Of a DNA stretch of 64,000 bases, positions 43,112 to 55,439 are shown piece after piece. The translations under genes and the position numbers were made by a program. Origin of the DNA: Escherichia ruysiae (GTDB lineage: Bacteria; Pseudomonadota; Gammaproteobacteria; Enterobacterales; Enterobacteriaceae). How positions within the stretch are numbered: position 1 is the first letter of the stretch; each line of letters opens with the position of its first letter. A model generated the notes under the pieces. It was given only the letters and a program-made list of their open reading frames with translations. It did not search any database and was not told where the DNA came from. The stretch lies in assembly GCF_031323975.1 (NCBI RefSeq), contig NZ_JAVIWS010000001.1:4154001-4218000 (forward strand). Reading direction: 5' to 3'.

Positions 43112-43861
43112 TTACTGCCCGCAAACCTCACATCCCGGATTGCGCATCAGTTTCATTTCGCGGAACTGACAGGTCATCGCATCGTACATAACGATTTTTC
43201 CGCTGGCAGGTTTTCCATAGCCTGCCAGCAGTTTGATCGCTTCCATTGCCTGCAACGAACCAATTACGCCAATCAATGGCGCCATCACGCCTGCTTCCAC
43301 GCAGGTTAACGCGTTTTCGCCAAACAAACGGCTAAGGCAGCGGTAGCAAGGCTCGCCGTCCTGATAAGTAAAGACGGTGATTTGACCTTCCATACGAATT
43401 GCCGCGCCGGAAACCAGCGGCACCTTCGCGGTAAAACAGCCTGCGTTCAGTTGATTACGTACCGCAACGTTATCCGTACAGTCGAGCACCAGATCGTGTT
43501 TAGCAATCAACGCAGCAAGCTCAGCATCATCAAGTAACGCATTCACTGGTGTAATTGCGATATGTGGATTGATCCGTGCCAGTGCATCACGGGCAGATTC
43601 AACCTTCGGTTGCCCGACCGTAGCGTCACTGTGTAGCGTCTGGCGTTGCAGATTCGAGAGCGAAACCGTGTCGAAGTCGAGCAGCGTCAAGTTGCCGACA
43701 CCGGCGCTTGCCAGATACTGCGAGGCTGCGCAACCGAGTCCACCGAGGCCGACGACCAGCACGCGAGAATCTTTCAACGCTTCCTGGCCGTCAAAATCAA
43801 AACCACGCAGGATGATTTGCCGGTTGTAGCGCAGCATCTCCTGATCGCTGAGTTCCGCCAT
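43112..43861 (-). CDS. moeB: MoeB, molybdopterin-synthase adenylyltransferase
   Basis: 249 residues. ThiF/E1-like fold: nucleotide-binding GLGGLGCAASQYLA (about 38-51), RQ finger NLQRQTLH, and a structural zinc site C172, C175, C244, C247 (CYRC and the terminal CEVCGQ). It adenylates the C-terminal glycine of MoaD so that it can receive sulfur for molybdopterin synthesis. The start overlaps the moeA stop by 1 base. Confidence 0.96.
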   Translation of the reverse strand: MAELSDQEMLRYNRQIILRGFDFDGQEALKDSRVLVVGLGGLGCAASQYLASAGVGNLTLLDFDTVSLSNLQRQTLHSDATVGQPKVESARDALARINPHIAITPVNALLDDAELAALIAKHDLVLDCTDNVAVRNQLNAGCFTAKVPLVSGAAIRMEGQITVFTYQDGEPCYRCLSRLFGENALTCVEAGVMAPLIGVIGSLQAMEAIKLLAGYGKPASGKIVMYDAMTCQFREMKLMRNPGCEVCGQ

Positions 43862-45096
43862 TACAGGCCTCCGAACAACGCGTTAAACGGCTCGACTTCC
43901 ACCCATTCGCCCGCTTCAACATTGCCGCGATCGCGTTCCAGCACGATAAAGCAGTTGCCGAGGCTAAAAGAGCTAAATATATGGGAACCCTGATGTCCGG
44001 TGGTCATCACTTCCAGTTCGCCGTCGGCATTGCGTTGCAGCACACCACGCTGGAAATCAAGACGACCAGGCGTTTTCTTGAGGCGAGACGCCGTGCGTAC
44101 ACGCTGGCGCGTAGGCAGGCCGCTGGCGGTGTTGCCGCTTAATTTTGCCAGTAACGGCTGTACCAGTTGGTAGAATGTCAGCGTTGCTGAAACCGGATTA
44201 CCCGGCAGGCCGCAGAACCAGCTATTGCCGAGTTTACCGAACGCGAACGGTTTACCCGGTTTAATCGCCAGCTTCCAGAAGGCGATTTCGCCCAGCTCTT
44301 CGAGAATGGTTTTGGTGTAATCCGCTTCACCAACCGAAACACCGCCAGAACTGATCACTACATCCGCCTGACTGTCGGCTTCAATAAATGCTGTGCGCAA
44401 GGCGTGGGGATCGTCGCGGATAATCCCTAAGTTGATCACCTCGCAACCCAGTTGTTCTAACATCAGGTGTACGGCGAGACGGTTGGTATCGTAGATTTGA
44501 CCGTCGCCCAGTGGCTGACCTGGCAACTGGAGTTCATCACCGGTGGAAAACAGCGCCACACGCACTTTGCGAATCACCGGAACGTCGGCAATTCCCAGCG
44601 AAGCAATCACCGGCAGCTCTGCGGTAGTCAGGCGAGTCCCCGCCGGGAAAACAACCGCACCCGCAGAGATATCTTCACCGCGACGACGAATATTTTGCCC
44701 GCTACGCACTTCAGCGGTAAAACGCACTCCTGCATCCGTTTGTTCGGTCTGTTCCTGCATCACCACCGCTTCACAGCCTTCCGGCACCGGAGCACCGGTC
44801 ATAATGCGAATACAGGTGCCAGCAGGCCATTCACCATGATACGGCTGCCCGGCAAACGATTTGCCAGCAACGGGCAGCGGTTGCCCGGAGGCGATATCGG
44901 CTAAACGAACCGCGTAGCCGTCCATTGCCGAGTTATCAAACCCAGGGACATCGAGCGGCGAAACCACATCGCTCGCCAGAATACGACCAAAACACTGAAC
45001 CAGTGGCAGCGTTTCCTGAGCAGTCAAAGGGGTAACGCGAGAAAGCATCTCATTAAGCGCGGTGTCGAGCGACATCAAACCGGTGGTAAATTCCAT
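43861..45096 (-). CDS. moeA: MoeA, molybdopterin molybdenumtransferase
   Basis: 411 residues. Domain order as in the family: an N-terminal region with [14 protein letters not shown] and [12 protein letters not shown], the MogA-like domain with FSTGDEL and [12 protein letters not shown], and the catalytic loop KPGKPFAFG and [10 protein letters not shown], then a C-terminal beta domain. It inserts molybdate into adenylated molybdopterin. The ATG at 45096 has AGGAG 8 bases upstream; an in-frame ATG seven codons earlier has no such site. First gene of moeAB, divergent from iaaA. Confidence 0.96.
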   Translation of the reverse strand: MEFTTGLMSLDTALNEMLSRVTPLTAQETLPLVQCFGRILASDVVSPLDVPGFDNSAMDGYAVRLADIASGQPLPVAGKSFAGQPYHGEWPAGTCIRIMTGAPVPEGCEAVVMQEQTEQTDAGVRFTAEVRSGQNIRRRGEDISAGAVVFPAGTRLTTAELPVIASLGIADVPVIRKVRVALFSTGDELQLPGQPLGDGQIYDTNRLAVHLMLEQLGCEVINLGIIRDDPHALRTAFIEADSQADVVISSGGVSVGEADYTKTILEELGEIAFWKLAIKPGKPFAFGKLGNSWFCGLPGNPVSATLTFYQLVQPLLAKLSGNTASGLPTRQRVRTASRLKKTPGRLDFQRGVLQRNADGELEVMTTGHQGSHIFSSFSLGNCFIVLERDRGNVEAGEWVEVEPFNALFGGL

Positions 45097-45297
45097 GAAA
45101 ACACTCCTGCGGGGCAAAATCGAATCCGCCTATTATGTCAGAAAAACGCCACGGACTGTATGCCACCTCGGTCGTAGAGCGGGCTCCTGCCTTTACATGC
45201 CATATACATCTTTCTATATTCAAAAATTGAATGAATAATTCATAAAAATTCTGATATTTATAGCAAAGTGGCGAGCCACCCTTAATGGACGAATACT

Positions 45298-46263
45298 ATG
45301 GGCAAAGCAGTCATTGCAATTCACGGCGGCGCAGGCGCAATTAGCCGCGCACAGATGAGTCTGCAACAGGAATTACGCTACATTGAGGCACTGTCTGCCA
45401 TTGTTGAAACCGGACAGAAAATGCTCGAAGCGGGCGCAAGTGCGCTGGATGCAGTGACGGAAGCCGTGCGCTTGCTGGAAGAGTGCCCACTGTTTAACGC
45501 CGGAATTGGCGCTGTCTTTACGCGTGATGAAACCCATGAACTCGACGCCTGTGTGATGGATGGCAATACCCTGAAAGCCGGTGCAGTGGCGGGCGTCAGT
45601 CATCTGCGTAATCCGGTTCTTGCCGCCCGTCTGGTGATGGAACAAAGCCCGCATGTGATGATGATAGGTGATGGCGCAGAAAATTTTGCTTTTGCTCATG
45701 GCATGGAGCGCGTCTTGCCGGAGATTTTCTCCACGCCTTTGCGTTATGAACAATTACTGGCGGCGCGTGAGGAAGGGGAGATGCTCCTCGACCATAGCGG
45801 CGCACCGTTGGATGAAAAACAGAAAATGGGCACTGTGGGAGCCGTGGCGTTGGATCTCCATGGCAATCTGGCGGCTGCCACGTCCACGGGGGGAATGACC
45901 AATAAATTACCTGGTCGGGTCGGCGACAGCCCGCTGGTTGGCGCCGGGTGCTACGCCAATAACGCCAGCGTGGCAGTTTCTTGTACCGGCACGGGCGAAG
46001 TCTTCATTCGCGCGCTGGCGGCGTATGACATCGCCGCGTTGATGGATTACGGCGGCTTAAGCCTCGCACAAGCCTGCGAGCGGGTAGTGATGGAAAAACT
46101 CCCTGCGCTTGGCGGCAGTGGCGGACTAATCGCTATCGATCATGAAGGCAACGTCGCGCTACCTTTTAACACCGAGGGAATGTATCGCGCCTGGGGCTAC
46201 GCAGGCGATACGCCAACCACCGGTATCTATCGTGAAAAAGGGGACACCGTTGCCACACAGTGA
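45298..46263 (+). CDS. iaaA: IaaA, isoaspartyl peptidase / asparaginase precursor
   Basis: 321 residues. An Ntn-hydrolase that cuts itself before T179 ([10 protein letters not shown]) to give alpha and beta chains; the new N-terminal Thr is the nucleophile. The [12 protein letters not shown] segment and the HGGAGAIS start are characteristic. It removes isoaspartyl residues from peptides and degrades glutathione-derived material with the adjoining gsi transporter. Its 3' end overlaps the gsiA start by 14 bases. About 15 substitutions from the K-12 sequence I remember. Confidence 0.95.
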   Translation: MGKAVIAIHGGAGAISRAQMSLQQELRYIEALSAIVETGQKMLEAGASALDAVTEAVRLLEECPLFNAGIGAVFTRDETHELDACVMDGNTLKAGAVAGVSHLRNPVLAARLVMEQSPHVMMIGDGAENFAFAHGMERVLPEIFSTPLRYEQLLAAREEGEMLLDHSGAPLDEKQKMGTVGAVALDLHGNLAAATSTGGMTNKLPGRVGDSPLVGAGCYANNASVAVSCTGTGEVFIRALAAYDIAALMDYGGLSLAQACERVVMEKLPALGGSGGLIAIDHEGNVALPFNTEGMYRAWGYAGDTPTTGIYREKGDTVATQ

Positions 46264-48121
46264 TGAGCTTGAAGCCGATGATGTGCTGGCTGTTGATAAT
46301 CTCAATATTGCCTTTATGCAGGACCAGCAAAAAGTGGCTGCGGTTCGCGGTCTCTCTTTTAGCCTGCGACGTGGTGAGACGCTGGCAATTGTTGGAGAGT
46401 CCGGTTCCGGCAAGTCAGTCACAGCACTGGCGTTGATGCGTCTGTTAGAACAGGCGGGGGGGCTGGTGCAATGCGACAAAATGTTATTGCGGCGCCGCAG
46501 TCGTGAGGTGATTGAGCTTAGTGAGCAGAGCTCCCGGCAAATGCAGCATATACGCGGTGCGGATATAGCGATGATTTTCCAGGAGCCAATGACGTCGCTG
46601 AATCCGGTATTTACCGTGGGCGAGCAGATTGCCGAGTCTATCCGTCTGCATCAGAACGCCAGTCGTGAAGAAGCGATGGCGGAGGCGAAACGGATGCTGG
46701 ATCAGGTTCGCATCCCGGAAGCACAAACCATTCTTTCGCGTTATCCGCATCAACTCTCCGGTGGGATGCGTCAGCGGGTGATGATTGCCATGGCGCTGTC
46801 ATGTCGCCCGGCGGTGCTGATTGCCGATGAGCCGACGACTGCACTGGACGTCACCATTCAGGCGCAGATCCTGCAATTAATCAAAGTGTTGCAAAAAGAG
46901 ATGTCGATGGGCGTCATCTTTATCACTCACGACATGGGCGTGGTGGCGGAGATTGCCGATCGGGTACTGGTGATGTATCAGGGCGAGGCGGTGGAAACGG
47001 GCAGCGTCGAACAGATTTTTCATGCGCCACAGCATCCTTATACCCGTGCGCTATTGGCTGCTGTTCCGCAGCTTGGCGCGATGAGAGGGCAAGATTATCC
47101 CCGACGTTTCCCGTTGATATCGCTTGAACATCCGACTCAACAGGAACGCCCTGTCGAGCAGAAAACGGTGGTTGATGGCGAACCTGTTTTACAGGTGCGT
47201 AATCTGGTCACCCGTTTCCCTTTGCGCAGCGGTTTGTTGAATCGCGTAACGCGGGAAGTGCACGCCGTTGAAAAGGTTAGTTTTGATCTCTGGCCGGGCG
47301 AAACGTTGTCGCTGGTGGGGGAGTCTGGCAGTGGTAAATCCACCACCGGACGGGCGTTGTTGCGCCTGGTTGAAAGTCAGGGCGGAGAAATTATCTTCAA
47401 CGGCCAGCGAATCGATACTCTGTCACCCGGCAAACTTCAGGCATTGCGCCGCGATATTCAGTTTATTTTTCAGGATCCTTACGCCTCACTGGATCCACGC
47501 CAGACGATCGGTGATTCGATTATCGAACCGCTACGTGTTCATGGATTATTGCAGGGTAATGAAGCCGCTGCACGCGTTGCGTGGCTACTGGAACGCGTTG
47601 GTCTGTTACCCGAACATGCGTGGCGCTACCCGCATGAGTTTTCCGGCGGCCAGCGTCAGCGTATCTGTATTGCCCGTGCGCTGGCGTTGAATCCCAAAGT
47701 CATTATTGCCGATGAAGCCGTGTCGGCGCTGGATGTTTCTATTCGCGGGCAGATTATCAACTTGTTGCTCGATCTCCAGCGTGATTTCGGCATTGCATAT
47801 CTGTTTATCTCTCACGATATGGCGGTCGTGGAGCGGATCAGCCATCGTGTAGCGGTGATGTATCTTGGACAAATTGTCGAAATAGGCCCCCGGCGCGCGG
47901 TCTTTGAAAATCCACAGCACCCTTATACGCGTAAATTACTGGCGGCAGTTCCGGTTGCTGAACCGTCCCGGCTGCGACCACAGCGCGTACTGCTATCGGA
48001 CGATCTTCCCAGCAATATTCATCAGCGTGGCGAAGAGGTTGCAGCCGTCTCGTTGCAATGCGTCGGGCCGGGGCATTACGTCGCACAACCACAATCAGAA
48101 TACGCATTCATGCGTAGATAA
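46250..48121 (+). CDS. gsiA: GsiA, tandem ATPase of the glutathione ABC importer
   Basis: 623 residues, two OppD/OppF-type ABC domains fused: Walker [10 protein letters not shown] and GESGSGKST, signatures LSGGMRQR and FSGGQRQR, Walker [12 protein letters not shown] and [11 protein letters not shown]. The start is a TTG at 46250, supported by AAGGGG 7-8 bases upstream and by the expected N-terminus PHSDELEA; it lies inside the iaaA 3' end. Powers GsiB-GsiC-GsiD in the uptake of glutathione from the periplasm. Confidence 0.93.
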   Translation: MPHSDELEADDVLAVDNLNIAFMQDQQKVAAVRGLSFSLRRGETLAIVGESGSGKSVTALALMRLLEQAGGLVQCDKMLLRRRSREVIELSEQSSRQMQHIRGADIAMIFQEPMTSLNPVFTVGEQIAESIRLHQNASREEAMAEAKRMLDQVRIPEAQTILSRYPHQLSGGMRQRVMIAMALSCRPAVLIADEPTTALDVTIQAQILQLIKVLQKEMSMGVIFITHDMGVVAEIADRVLVMYQGEAVETGSVEQIFHAPQHPYTRALLAAVPQLGAMRGQDYPRRFPLISLEHPTQQERPVEQKTVVDGEPVLQVRNLVTRFPLRSGLLNRVTREVHAVEKVSFDLWPGETLSLVGESGSGKSTTGRALLRLVESQGGEIIFNGQRIDTLSPGKLQALRRDIQFIFQDPYASLDPRQTIGDSIIEPLRVHGLLQGNEAAARVAWLLERVGLLPEHAWRYPHEFSGGQRQRICIARALALNPKVIIADEAVSALDVSIRGQIINLLLDLQRDFGIAYLFISHDMAVVERISHRVAVMYLGQIVEIGPRRAVFENPQHPYTRKLLAAVPVAEPSRLRPQRVLLSDDLPSNIHQRGEEVAAVSLQCVGPGHYVAQPQSEYAFMRR

Positions 48122-48140
48122 CATTCAGGCGGAGAATCAA

Positions 48141-49679
48141 ATGGCAAGAGCTGTACACCGTAGTGGGTTAGTGGCGCTGGGTATTGTCACAGCGTTGATG
48201 GCATCTTGTGCATTCGCTGCCAAAGATGTGGTTGTGGCGGTGGGATCGAACTTCACCACCCTCGACCCGTATGACGCGAATGACACGTTGTCACAGGCCG
48301 TGGCGAAATCGTTTTACCAGGGGCTGTTCGGTCTGGATAAAGAGATGAAGCTGAAAAATGTGCTGGCGGCGAGTTATACCGTCTCCGGTGACGGCCTCAC
48401 TTACACCGTGAAATTGCGTGAAGGGATTAAGTTCCAGGATGGCACCGACTTCAACGCGGCGGCGGTAAAAGCGAATCTGGATCGGGCCAGTGACCCAGCG
48501 AATCATCTTAAACGCTATAACTTGTATAAGAATATTGCCAAAACTGAAGCGGTCGATCCGACAACGGTGAAGATTACGCTTAAACAGCCGTTCTCCGCGT
48601 TTATAAATATTCTTGCCCATCCGGCGACAGCGATGATTTCTCCGGCGGCGCTGGAAAAATATGGCAAAGAGATTGGTTTTCATCCGGTGGGAACCGGGCC
48701 GTATGAACTGGACACCTGGAATCAGACCGATTTTGTGAAGGTCAAAAAATTCACCGGTTACTGGCAGTCAGGACTGCCCAAACTGGACAGCATTACCTGG
48801 CGTCCGGTGGCGGATAACAACACTCGCGCGGCAATGTTGCAAACCGGTGAAGCGCAGTTTGCTTTCCCCATTCCCTACGAGCAGGCCGCGCTGCTGGAGA
48901 AAAACAAAAATATCGAGCTGATGGCCAGCCCGTCGATTATGCAGCGTTATATCAGTATGAATGTGACGCAAAAGCCGTTCGATAACCCGAAGGTACGGGA
49001 GGCGCTGAATTATGCCATCAACCGTCCGGCGCTGGTGAAAGTCGCGTTTGCGGGATATGCAACGCCCGCCACTGGCGTGGTGCCGCCGAGTATCGCCTAC
49101 GCGCAAAGTTACCAACCGTGGCCTTACGATCCGGCAAAAGCGCGCGAATTACTTAAAGAGGCGGGATATCCCAACGGTTTCAGTACCACGCTGTGGTCGT
49201 CACATAACCACAGCACCGCGCAGAAAGTGCTGCAATTTACCCAGCAGCAGTTAGCGCAGGTAGGAATTAAAGCCCAGGTGACGGCGATGGATGCCGGACA
49301 GCGGGCGGCAGAAGTAGAAGGTAAAGGGCAAAAAGAGAGCGGCGTGCGACTGTTCTACACCGGCTGGTCGGCATCGACCGGCGAAGCTGACTGGGCGTTA
49401 TCGCCGCTGTTTGCGTCACAGAACTGGCCACCGACGCTGTTTAATACTGCGTTTTACAGTAATAAACAGGTGGATGATTTCCTGGCTCAGGCACTGAAAA
49501 CTAACGATCCGGCGGAAAAGACCCGCTTATATAAGGCGGCGCAGGATATCATCTGGCAAGAGTCGCCGTGGATCCCGCTGGTGGTCGAAAAACTGGTGTC
49601 GGCACACAGTAAAAATCTGACCGGTTTTTGGATCATGCCAGACACCGGCTTCAGCTTTGAAGATGCGGACTTGCAATAA
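48141..49679 (+). CDS. gsiB: GsiB, periplasmic glutathione-binding protein
   Basis: 512 residues of solute-binding family 5 (peptide-binding type). Signal peptide of 26 residues ending SCAFA before AKDVVVAVG. Family signature region [28 protein letters not shown] (about 90-117). It delivers reduced glutathione to GsiCD. The ATG at 48141 has GGCGGAG 7 bases before it and follows gsiA by 19 bases. Confidence 0.95.
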   Translation: MARAVHRSGLVALGIVTALMASCAFAAKDVVVAVGSNFTTLDPYDANDTLSQAVAKSFYQGLFGLDKEMKLKNVLAASYTVSGDGLTYTVKLREGIKFQDGTDFNAAAVKANLDRASDPANHLKRYNLYKNIAKTEAVDPTTVKITLKQPFSAFINILAHPATAMISPAALEKYGKEIGFHPVGTGPYELDTWNQTDFVKVKKFTGYWQSGLPKLDSITWRPVADNNTRAAMLQTGEAQFAFPIPYEQAALLEKNKNIELMASPSIMQRYISMNVTQKPFDNPKVREALNYAINRPALVKVAFAGYATPATGVVPPSIAYAQSYQPWPYDPAKARELLKEAGYPNGFSTTLWSSHNHSTAQKVLQFTQQQLAQVGIKAQVTAMDAGQRAAEVEGKGQKESGVRLFYTGWSASTGEADWALSPLFASQNWPPTLFNTAFYSNKQVDDFLAQALKTNDPAEKTRLYKAAQDIIWQESPWIPLVVEKLVSAHSKNLTGFWIMPDTGFSFEDADLQ

Positions 49680-49696
49680 GCAACGCAGGGAGTGGA

Positions 49697-50617
49697 ATGC
49701 TTAATTACGTTATCAAACGCTTACTGGGGTTGATTCCGACGCTGTTTATCGTCTCGGTGCTGGTGTTTTTATTTGTCCATATGCTGCCCGGCGATCCGGC
49801 GCGATTGATTGCCGGCCCCGAAGCCGATGCTCAGGTCATCGAACTGGTGCGTCAGCAACTGGGTCTGGATCAGCCGCTGTATCACCAGTTCTGGCACTAC
49901 ATCAGCAACGCAGTGCAGGGAGATTTTGGCCTGTCGATGGTGTCGCGTCGTCCGGTTGCCGATGAGATTGCCAGCCGCTTCATGCCAACGCTGTGGCTGA
50001 CCATAACCAGTATGGTCTGGGCGGTGATATTTGGTATGGCGGCAGGAATTATCGCCGCCGTCTGGCGTAACCGTTGGCCGGATCGATTGAGTATGACCAT
50101 CGCGGTGTCGGGGATCTCCTTCCCGGCATTTGCCCTGGGAATGCTTTTGATACAGGTTTTCTCCGTTGAGCTGGGCTGGCTGCCTACCGTAGGTGCAGAC
50201 AGTTGGCAGCACTACATTTTACCCTCCCTGACGCTCGGCGCGGCAGTGGCAGCCGTGATGGCGCGCTTTACCCGTGCGTCGTTTGTCGATGTCTTAAGCG
50301 AAGATTATATGCGTACCGCGAGGGCGAAAGGGGTGAGTGAAACCTGGGTTGTCCTCAAACATGGGCTACGCAACGCGATGATCCCGGTAGTGACCATGAT
50401 GGGCTTACAGTTTGGCTTTTTGCTCGGAGGTTCCATCGTGGTGGAGAAGGTTTTCAACTGGCCCGGACTTGGGCGCTTACTCGTTGACTCCGTAGAAATG
50501 CGCGATTACCCGGTGATTCAGGCGGAAATTCTGCTTTTCTCGCTGGAATTTATTCTTATCAACTTAGTGGTGGATGTGCTTTACGCCGCCATTAACCCGG
50601 CTATCAGGTACAAGTAA
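49697..50617 (+). CDS. gsiC: GsiC, permease of the glutathione ABC importer
   Basis: 306 residues, six membrane helices of the OppB/DppB type. The coupling-loop motif is [27 protein letters not shown], and [12 protein letters not shown] is the C-terminal family signature. Pairs with GsiD. It lies 17 bases after gsiB and 2 bases before gsiD. Confidence 0.95.
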   Translation: MLNYVIKRLLGLIPTLFIVSVLVFLFVHMLPGDPARLIAGPEADAQVIELVRQQLGLDQPLYHQFWHYISNAVQGDFGLSMVSRRPVADEIASRFMPTLWLTITSMVWAVIFGMAAGIIAAVWRNRWPDRLSMTIAVSGISFPAFALGMLLIQVFSVELGWLPTVGADSWQHYILPSLTLGAAVAAVMARFTRASFVDVLSEDYMRTARAKGVSETWVVLKHGLRNAMIPVVTMMGLQFGFLLGGSIVVEKVFNWPGLGRLLVDSVEMRDYPVIQAEILLFSLEFILINLVVDVLYAAINPAIRYK

Positions 50618-50619
50618 GG

Positions 50620-51531
50620 ATGCGATTATTTAACTGGCGTCGTCAGGCGGTGTTAAACGCCATGCCACTAGTAAAACCTGATCAGGTGCGTACTCCGTGG
50701 CATGAGTTCTGGCGACGTTTTCGCCGTCAGCATATGGCGATGACCGCCGCATTATTCGTCATTTTGTTGATTGTGATGGCAATTTTTGCACGCTGGATCG
50801 TCCCCTATGACGCCGAAAATTATTTCGATTATGACAATCTGAATAACGGACCTTCTTTGCAGCACTGGTTTGGCGTCGATTCACTGGGGCGCGACATTTT
50901 CAGCCGTGTCCTGGTTGGTGCACAAATCTCGCTGGCGGCGGGCGTGTTTGCGGTGTTTATCGGTGCGGCGATAGGGACGTTGCTGGGCTTGCTGGCTGGA
51001 TATTACGAAGGCTGGTGGGATCGGCTGATCATGCGTATTTGCGATGTGCTGTTTGCTTTCCCTGGCATTTTGCTGGCTATTGCTGTTGTCGCGGTGCTGG
51101 GAAGCGGCATTGCTAACGTGATTATCGCCGTCGCTATCTTTTCTATTCCTGCGTTTGCCCGACTGGTGCGCGGCAACACGCTGGTGTTAAAACAGCAAAC
51201 CTTTATTGAATCAGCGCGCAGTATTGGCGCCAGCGATATGACCATTTTGTTGCGCCACATCTTACCGGGGACAGTCTCTTCCATCGTCGTGTTCTTTACC
51301 ATGCGCATTGGCACCTCAATTATCTCCGCCGCCAGTCTGTCGTTTCTCGGCTTGGGAGCGCAGCCGCCGACCCCGGAGTGGGGAGCGATGCTCAACGAAG
51401 CGAGAGCGGATATGGTTATCGCGCCGCATGTGGCGGTTTTTCCGGCACTGGCTATTTTCCTGACCGTGCTGGCGTTCAACTTGCTGGGTGATGGTTTGCG
51501 TGATGCGCTGGACCCCAAAATTAAAGGATAG
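50620..51531 (+). CDS. gsiD: GsiD, permease of the glutathione ABC importer
   Basis: 303 residues, OppC/DppC type, with a longer cytoplasmic N-terminus before the first helix (about 40-60). [17 protein letters not shown] and the coupling-loop motif [23 protein letters not shown] are typical. Partner of GsiC; last gene of iaaA-gsiABCD. I see no strong intrinsic terminator after it. Confidence 0.95.
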   Translation: MRLFNWRRQAVLNAMPLVKPDQVRTPWHEFWRRFRRQHMAMTAALFVILLIVMAIFARWIVPYDAENYFDYDNLNNGPSLQHWFGVDSLGRDIFSRVLVGAQISLAAGVFAVFIGAAIGTLLGLLAGYYEGWWDRLIMRICDVLFAFPGILLAIAVVAVLGSGIANVIIAVAIFSIPAFARLVRGNTLVLKQQTFIESARSIGASDMTILLRHILPGTVSSIVVFFTMRIGTSIISAASLSFLGLGAQPPTPEWGAMLNEARADMVIAPHVAVFPALAIFLTVLAFNLLGDGLRDALDPKIKG

Positions 51532-51708
51532 TCACGGTTGAACATTGCTTGAAAGAGTAATGACCTCAGAGGAAATTATTGCCTTAAGCAAGTGTTGTAA
51601 CTTTCTTCTAATTTTGTAGAATCGAGTAATTTGGTTAAAAAGCCGCTGTGAGGGACTATTTATGCAGCGGCACAGCGTACTGACAGTTATTTTGTTAAAT
51701 GTATTAAC

Positions 51709-54057
51709 ATGCTGAGTTTATACGAAAAGATAAAGATCAGGCTGATAATTTTATTTTTATTGGCTGCGCTGTCATTTATTGTTCTTTTTTTCATCATTAA
51801 CTATCAGCTGGTATCGGAGCGTGCGGTAAAACGTGCTGATAGCCGCTTTGAACTTATTCAAAAAAACGTTGGCTATTTCTTTAAAGATATTGAACGTTCC
51901 GCTCTGACGTTAAAGGACTCACTTTATTTATTGAAAAACAGTGAGGAGATTAAACGAGCTGTCATCCTGAAAATGGAAATGATGCCATTTTTAGACTCAG
52001 TGGGGCTGGTACTGGATAATGATAAATATTATCTATTTTCGCGGCGGGCGAATGATAAAATCTTTGTTTATCATCAGGAAAAGGTAAATGGTCCCCTTGT
52101 TGATGAGGCAGGACGCGTCATCTTTGCCGATTTTAATCCGTCGCAGCGCCCGTGGTCAGTAGCTTCGGATGGCTCTGACAGTAGCTGGAATCCGGCATAT
52201 AATTGCTTTGATCGTCCGGGGAAAAAATGTATTTCTTTTACACTACGAATTAACGGCAAAGACCGTGATTTGCTGGCTATTGATAAAATTCATGTCGATT
52301 TAAACTGGCGATACCTGAACGAATACCTTGATCAAATCAGCGCAACTGATGAAGTGTTGTTTCTGAAACAAGGTTATGAAATCATTGCCAAGAACCAACT
52401 CGCCCGTGAAAAATTGATTATTTATAATAGCGAAGATAATTATAATATTATTGATTCTGTCGATACAGAGTATATAGCAAAAACATCGCGCGTACCCAAT
52501 AACTCGCTATTCGAAATCTATTTTTATTATCCTACGGGGAAACTATTTAACGCGTCAGATAAACTTTTTTATTTACCGTTTGCTTTCATTATTGTCGTAT
52601 TGCTGGCGGTTTACTTAATGACGACCCGTGTGTTCCGTCGCCAATTTTCAGAAATGACAACGCTGGTCAATACGCTGGAGTTTTTACCTGACTCTGCGGA
52701 TCAAATGCAGGCACTGAAAATTCGTGACGGCGATGCGAAAGAGATTATCAGCATCAAAAATTCGATCGCGGAAATGAAAGATGCTGAAGTTGAGCGTTCA
52801 AATAAATTGCTCTCGCTGATCTCCTACGATCAGGAAAGCGGTTTTATCAAAAATATGGCGATTATTGAGTCAAACAATAATCAGTATCTGGCCGCCGGGA
52901 TCATCAAACTGTGCGGACTGGAAGCCGTCGAAGCCGTGTTTGGTGTCGAGGAACGCAACAAAATCGTCAGGAGGCTGTGTCAGCGAATTGCCGAGAAATA
53001 TGCACAATGCTGCGATATCGTGACATTTAATGCCGATCTCTATTTATTATTGTGTCGGGAAAATATACAGACGTTTACTCGTAAAATAGCGATGATAAAC
53101 GATTTCGACAGTAGCTTTGGCTATCGCAATCTGCGTATACACAAATCTGCCATTTGTGAACCTCTGAAGGGCGAAAATGCCTGGAGCTACGCAGAAAAAC
53201 TGAAGCTGGCGATTTCCAGCATCCGTGACCATATGTTCTCTGAGTTTATTTTCTGTGATGATGCGAAACTCAGCGAAATTGAAGAGAATATCTGGATTGC
53301 GCGCAATATCCGTCATGCAATGGAAAAAGGCGAGCTATTCCTGGTTTATCAACCGATTGTTGATATTAACACCCGTGAAATTCTGGGCGCTGAGGCACTG
53401 TGCCGCTGGGTTTCTGCGGAGCGGGGGATCATCTCGCCACTGAAGTTTATTGCTATCGCGGAAGATATCGCTTTTATCAATGAACTGGGTTACCAAATTA
53501 TTAAAACGGCGATGGCTGAATTCCGCCATTTTAGCCAGCGTGCGCTCCTGAAACAGGATTTCTTACTGCATATAAATGTTTCGCCCTGGCAGTTAAACGA
53601 ACCTCATTTTCATGAGCGTTTTATCGCCATCATGAAAGAACATGAACTGACAGCGAAAAGTCTCTGTATTGAGATCACTGAAACTGTGATTGAGCGAATT
53701 AGTGAACATTTTTATCTCAATATTGAACAGCTGCGTAAACAAGGGGTACGAATATCGATTGATGACTTTGGTACGGGTTTGTCAAACCTGAAACGTTTTT
53801 ATGAAATTAATCCTGATAGCATAAAAGTGGACTCGCAATTTACCGGCGATATTTTCGGCACTGCGGGTAAAATTTTGCGCATTATCTTCGACCTGGCACG
53901 CTATAACCGGATCCCGGTGATTGCAGAAGGTGTTGAGAGCGAAGAGGTTGCGCGTGAATTAATCAAATTAGGGTGTGTTCAGGCCCAGGGGTATCTGTAC
54001 CAGAAGCCGTTGCCATTCTCTGCCTGGGACAAAAGTGGAAAGTTAGTAAAAGAGTAG
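51709..54057 (+). CDS. pdeI: PdeI, membrane-bound c-di-GMP phosphodiesterase (EAL)
   Basis: 782 residues. Membrane helices at about 9-28 and 287-305 frame a periplasmic sensing domain; then a degenerate GGDEF-like region (about 360-515) and a complete EAL domain (about 530-775) with [17 protein letters not shown] and the DDFGTG motif. It should hydrolyse c-di-GMP to pGpG in response to a periplasmic cue. Base composition is A/T-richer than the gsi genes. It is followed after 7 bases by the cyclase gene dgcI, so opposite activities are made together. Confidence 0.93.
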   Translation: MLSLYEKIKIRLIILFLLAALSFIVLFFIINYQLVSERAVKRADSRFELIQKNVGYFFKDIERSALTLKDSLYLLKNSEEIKRAVILKMEMMPFLDSVGLVLDNDKYYLFSRRANDKIFVYHQEKVNGPLVDEAGRVIFADFNPSQRPWSVASDGSDSSWNPAYNCFDRPGKKCISFTLRINGKDRDLLAIDKIHVDLNWRYLNEYLDQISATDEVLFLKQGYEIIAKNQLAREKLIIYNSEDNYNIIDSVDTEYIAKTSRVPNNSLFEIYFYYPTGKLFNASDKLFYLPFAFIIVVLLAVYLMTTRVFRRQFSEMTTLVNTLEFLPDSADQMQALKIRDGDAKEIISIKNSIAEMKDAEVERSNKLLSLISYDQESGFIKNMAIIESNNNQYLAAGIIKLCGLEAVEAVFGVEERNKIVRRLCQRIAEKYAQCCDIVTFNADLYLLLCRENIQTFTRKIAMINDFDSSFGYRNLRIHKSAICEPLKGENAWSYAEKLKLAISSIRDHMFSEFIFCDDAKLSEIEENIWIARNIRHAMEKGELFLVYQPIVDINTREILGAEALCRWVSAERGIISPLKFIAIAEDIAFINELGYQIIKTAMAEFRHFSQRALLKQDFLLHINVSPWQLNEPHFHERFIAIMKEHELTAKSLCIEITETVIERISEHFYLNIEQLRKQGVRISIDDFGTGLSNLKRFYEINPDSIKVDSQFTGDIFGTAGKILRIIFDLARYNRIPVIAEGVESEEVARELIKLGCVQAQGYLYQKPLPFSAWDKSGKLVKE

Positions 54058-54064
54058 TTTAGGT

Positions 54065-55393
54065 ATGTCCAGAATCAATAAATTCGTACTTACAGTCAGT
54101 CTGCTGATTTTTATCATGATTTCAGCAGTTGCCTGCGGGATCTATACCCAGATGGTAAAAGAACGGGTGTATGGCCTGAAACAGTCCGTTATTGATACTG
54201 CTTTTGCGGTGGCAAATATTGCTGAATATCGGCGTAGTGTGGCAATTGATCTCATTAACACGCTTAACCCGACTGAAGAAGAATTGCTGGCTGGCTTGCG
54301 CACAGCTTACGCTGACTCGGTTTCACCTTCTTATTTGTATGATGTTGGTCCTTATCTGATTTCCAGTGATGAGTGTATTCAGGTTAAGGAGTATGAAAAT
54401 AATTATTGTGCAGATATTATGCAAGTTGTTAAGTATCGGCATGTTAAAAATACGGGGTTCATCTCTTTTGACGGCAAAACCTTCGTCTATTATCTCTATC
54501 CGGTTACTCACAATCGCAGTTTGATATTTTTGCTTGGGCTGGAGCGATTTTCGTTACTGTCAAAGTCACTGGCAATGGATAGCGAGAACCTGATGTTCTC
54601 ACTGTTTAAGAACGGCAAGCCAGTTACCGGTGATGAATATAATGCCAAAAACGCCATCTTCACCGTTTCGGAAGCGATGGAACATTTCTCCTATTTGCCG
54701 ACCGGATTGTACGTATTTGCTTATAAAAAAGACGTTTATTTGCAGGTATGTACACTGATTATTTTCTTTGCTGCCTTGGTGGCAGTTATTTCAGGCATAA
54801 GTTGCCTCTATCTGATACGCAGAGTGATTAATCGTGGCATTGTTGAGAAAGAAGCCATTATTAATAACCATTTTGATCGCGTGCTGGACGGTGGGCTTTT
54901 CTTTTCGGCGGCGGATGTCAAAAAACTCTACAGCATGTATAACTCGGCGTTTCTTGACGATCTGACAAAAGCAATGGGCAGAAAATCCTTTGACGAAGAT
55001 TTAAAAACCTTACCGGAAAAAGGTGGTTATTTATGCCTGTTTGACGTCGATAAATTCAAAAATATTAACGATACCTTCGGTCATTTGTTGGGCGATGAAG
55101 TGTTGATGAAGGTCGTGAAAATCCTTAAATCACAAATTCCGGTGGATAAAGGCAAAGTCTACCGCTTTGGCGGCGACGAATTTGCGGTGATTTATACTGG
55201 CGGAACCCTGGATGAGTTGCTATCGATTTTAAAAGATATCGTTAATTTCCAGGTGGGGAGTATTAATTTAAGCACCAGTATCGGCGTGGCGCATTCAAAT
55301 GAATGTACTACCGTTGAACGGTTAAAAATGCTGGCGGATGAGCGGCTGTATAAAAGTAAGAAAAACGGCAGGGCACAGATTAGCTGGCAGTAA
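54065..55393 (+). CDS. dgcI: DgcI, membrane-bound diguanylate cyclase (GGDEF)
   Basis: 442 residues. Helices at about 8-28 and 230-252 frame a periplasmic domain; the GGDEF domain (about 290-442) has the Mg-binding [12 protein letters not shown] and an intact RFGGDEFAV. The RxxD product-inhibition site expected just before GGDEF is absent (VDKGKVYRF), so it may lack feedback control. It makes c-di-GMP from GTP. The start lies 7 bases after the pdeI stop, with TTAGGT just before the ATG. Confidence 0.93.
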   Translation: MSRINKFVLTVSLLIFIMISAVACGIYTQMVKERVYGLKQSVIDTAFAVANIAEYRRSVAIDLINTLNPTEEELLAGLRTAYADSVSPSYLYDVGPYLISSDECIQVKEYENNYCADIMQVVKYRHVKNTGFISFDGKTFVYYLYPVTHNRSLIFLLGLERFSLLSKSLAMDSENLMFSLFKNGKPVTGDEYNAKNAIFTVSEAMEHFSYLPTGLYVFAYKKDVYLQVCTLIIFFAALVAVISGISCLYLIRRVINRGIVEKEAIINNHFDRVLDGGLFFSAADVKKLYSMYNSAFLDDLTKAMGRKSFDEDLKTLPEKGGYLCLFDVDKFKNINDTFGHLLGDEVLMKVVKILKSQIPVDKGKVYRFGGDEFAVIYTGGTLDELLSILKDIVNFQVGSINLSTSIGVAHSNECTTVERLKMLADERLYKSKKNGRAQISWQ

Positions 55394-55407
55394 TTTTTAT
55401 TAACGAA

Positions 55408-55429
55408 CCGGGCAAATGATTTTGCCCGG
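55408..55429. terminator. Hairpin between dgcI and rimO
   Basis: CCGGGCAAA and TTTGCCCGG pair perfectly over 9 bp around TGAT, midway between the two convergent stops, with A/T-rich flanks on both sides. Confidence 0.75.
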
Positions 55430-55439
55430 CCTGAATTAA

